Assembly (NCBI GenBank): GCA_021808285.1
Contig: JAKBBV010000029.1
Coordinates: forward strand, 1-33,844
Source of the DNA: Pseudomonadota bacterium
GTDB lineage: Bacteria; Pseudomonadota; Alphaproteobacteria; Caulobacterales; Caulobacteraceae
Length of the DNA: 33,844 bases
Reading direction: 5' to 3'
Under the pieces are notes generated by a model. The model was not told the DNA's origin. It searched no databases and was given only the letters and a program-made list of their open reading frames with translations. The stretch's first letter is position 1. Each line of letters starts with the position of its first letter. The position numbers and the translations under genes were made by a program. Below, piece by piece: positions 33,608 to 33,844 of this stretch.

Positions 33608-33646
33608 CGCCCCTCAAGAGAAGGGGCGACAGGGCGAAACACCCTG
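33608..33646 (+). terminator. Two hairpins after the EamA transporter gene
   Basis: CGCCCCT (33608-33614) pairs with AGGGGCG (33622-33628) around a 7-base loop, directly after the stop codon. CAGGG (33630-33634) pairs with CCCTG (33642-33646) around another. No T-run follows, so termination would be weak or Rho-assisted; the pairing itself is clear. Confidence 0.45.
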
Positions 33647-33692
33647 AAATTCAGCGCCCGCGTCCGGGGCGATGGCGCCGTGGTCGGGCTAG

Positions 33693-33844
33693 GAGCTGTG
33701 GACTCTTAGGATTCCGGATTTCAGCGAAGCGTGATTCAAGACTGCTTTTTGGAGGCGGTCTTGGGCGTGTTGGATCGATTGGTTCTGAGCGATGAGCAGT
33801 GGGAGCGGATCGCGCCGCTGATCATCGGGCGGCCTGACCAGAAG
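33693..33844 (+). mobile_element. Left end of an IS5-type insertion sequence (truncated by window)
   Basis: From about 33693 the sequence reads like an IS leader followed by a transposase start. CTAG at 33689-33692 would match the target preference reported for the IS427-type groups of the IS5 family. The exact boundary and the terminal inverted repeat cannot be fixed without the right end, which is outside the window. Confidence 0.55.
33767..33844 (+). CDS. IS5 family transposase, N-terminal fragment (runs off the window)
   Basis: The frame gives 26 residues, including LDRLVLSDEQWERIAPLI and IGRPDQK, which match the N-terminal domain (DUF4096-like) of IS5/IS427-group transposases (the usual pattern is LSDxxWxxIxPLLP). 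The start is uncertain between TTG 33761, GTG 33767 and TTG 33770; GGAGG at 33751-33755 best suits GTG 33767. The rest, including the DDE catalytic residues, lies outside the window, so completeness cannot be judged. Confidence 0.7.
   Translation, partial: MLDRLVLSDEQWERIAPLIIGRPDQK

Noticed and set aside
32755-33795. 346-residue open frame on + across the EamA gene and the IS edge
   Set aside because: It is out of frame with the clear EamA protein, has no membrane pattern or known motif, and merely crosses into the IS leader by chance.

Overview
The window is ordinary, densely packed alphaproteobacterial chromosome, high in G+C, and most like Caulobacterales (Caulobacter, Phenylobacterium or Brevundimonas relatives). 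The evidence is the gene families and their order: the end of smc followed by an Fo-only ATP synthase operon with split b' and b subunits; metX-metW; phaA-phaB facing the PHA regulator phaR; and a cta operon running ctaC-ctaD-ctaB-small protein-ctaG-ctaE-DUF983-SURF1-thrC-M16 peptidase, divergent from tldD. I see no rRNA, tRNA, CRISPR, prophage or defence island. The only mobile DNA is what looks like the left end of an IS5-type insertion sequence running off the right edge.

Layout. 1-4.2 kb (+): smc 3' end, then atpI-atpB-atpE-atpF'-atpF. 4.2-6.3 kb (-): a small DUF2188-like protein and a stand-alone phosphoglucose isomerase of the type usually fused to transaldolase. 6.4-8.2 kb (+): metX-metW, overlapping a convergent methyltransferase gene by 10 bp. 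9.1-10.6 kb: gloB (+) and an unrecognised exported or anchored protein (-). 10.7-14.3 kb: phaB and phaA (-), phaR (+) and an SDR oxidoreductase (-). 14.5-18.1 kb (-): a D-2-hydroxyacid dehydrogenase-type flavoprotein, tsaC, a YceI protein and cytochrome b561. 18.2-20 kb (+): a DmdC-like acyl-CoA dehydrogenase. 20-21.8 kb: a Prx5-type peroxiredoxin (-), a YqgE protein (+) and a RimJ-type acetyltransferase (-). 21.9-31.05 kb (-): the long cta/thrC/M16 cluster. 31.3-33.6 kb (+): tldD and an EamA exporter. From about 33.69 kb: the IS edge.

How the genes work together. The window holds both ends of oxidative phosphorylation: the proton channel of ATP synthase and nearly all of an aa3-type cytochrome c oxidase with its biogenesis factors (heme o synthase CtaB, copper chaperone CtaG, SURF1). 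Carbon storage is represented by thiolase and reductase (acetyl-CoA to 3-hydroxybutyryl-CoA) beside their likely regulator. Most neighbours on the same strand are tightly packed, and many start and stop codons overlap (ATGA, GTGA, TTGA, TGATG), suggesting translational coupling.

I did not find a convincing undescribed system. The most useful leads are small: the unfused Tal-Pgi-type isomerase, a 49-residue membrane protein inside the cta operon, a perfect 12-bp palindrome in a divergent promoter region, a Glu-to-Gln change in the CuA motif of CtaC, and a 73-bp overlap between yceI and tsaC. No stretch longer than 300 bases lacks a gene. Start codons were chosen by eye from Shine-Dalgarno spacing and family alignment memory, and no database was searched.
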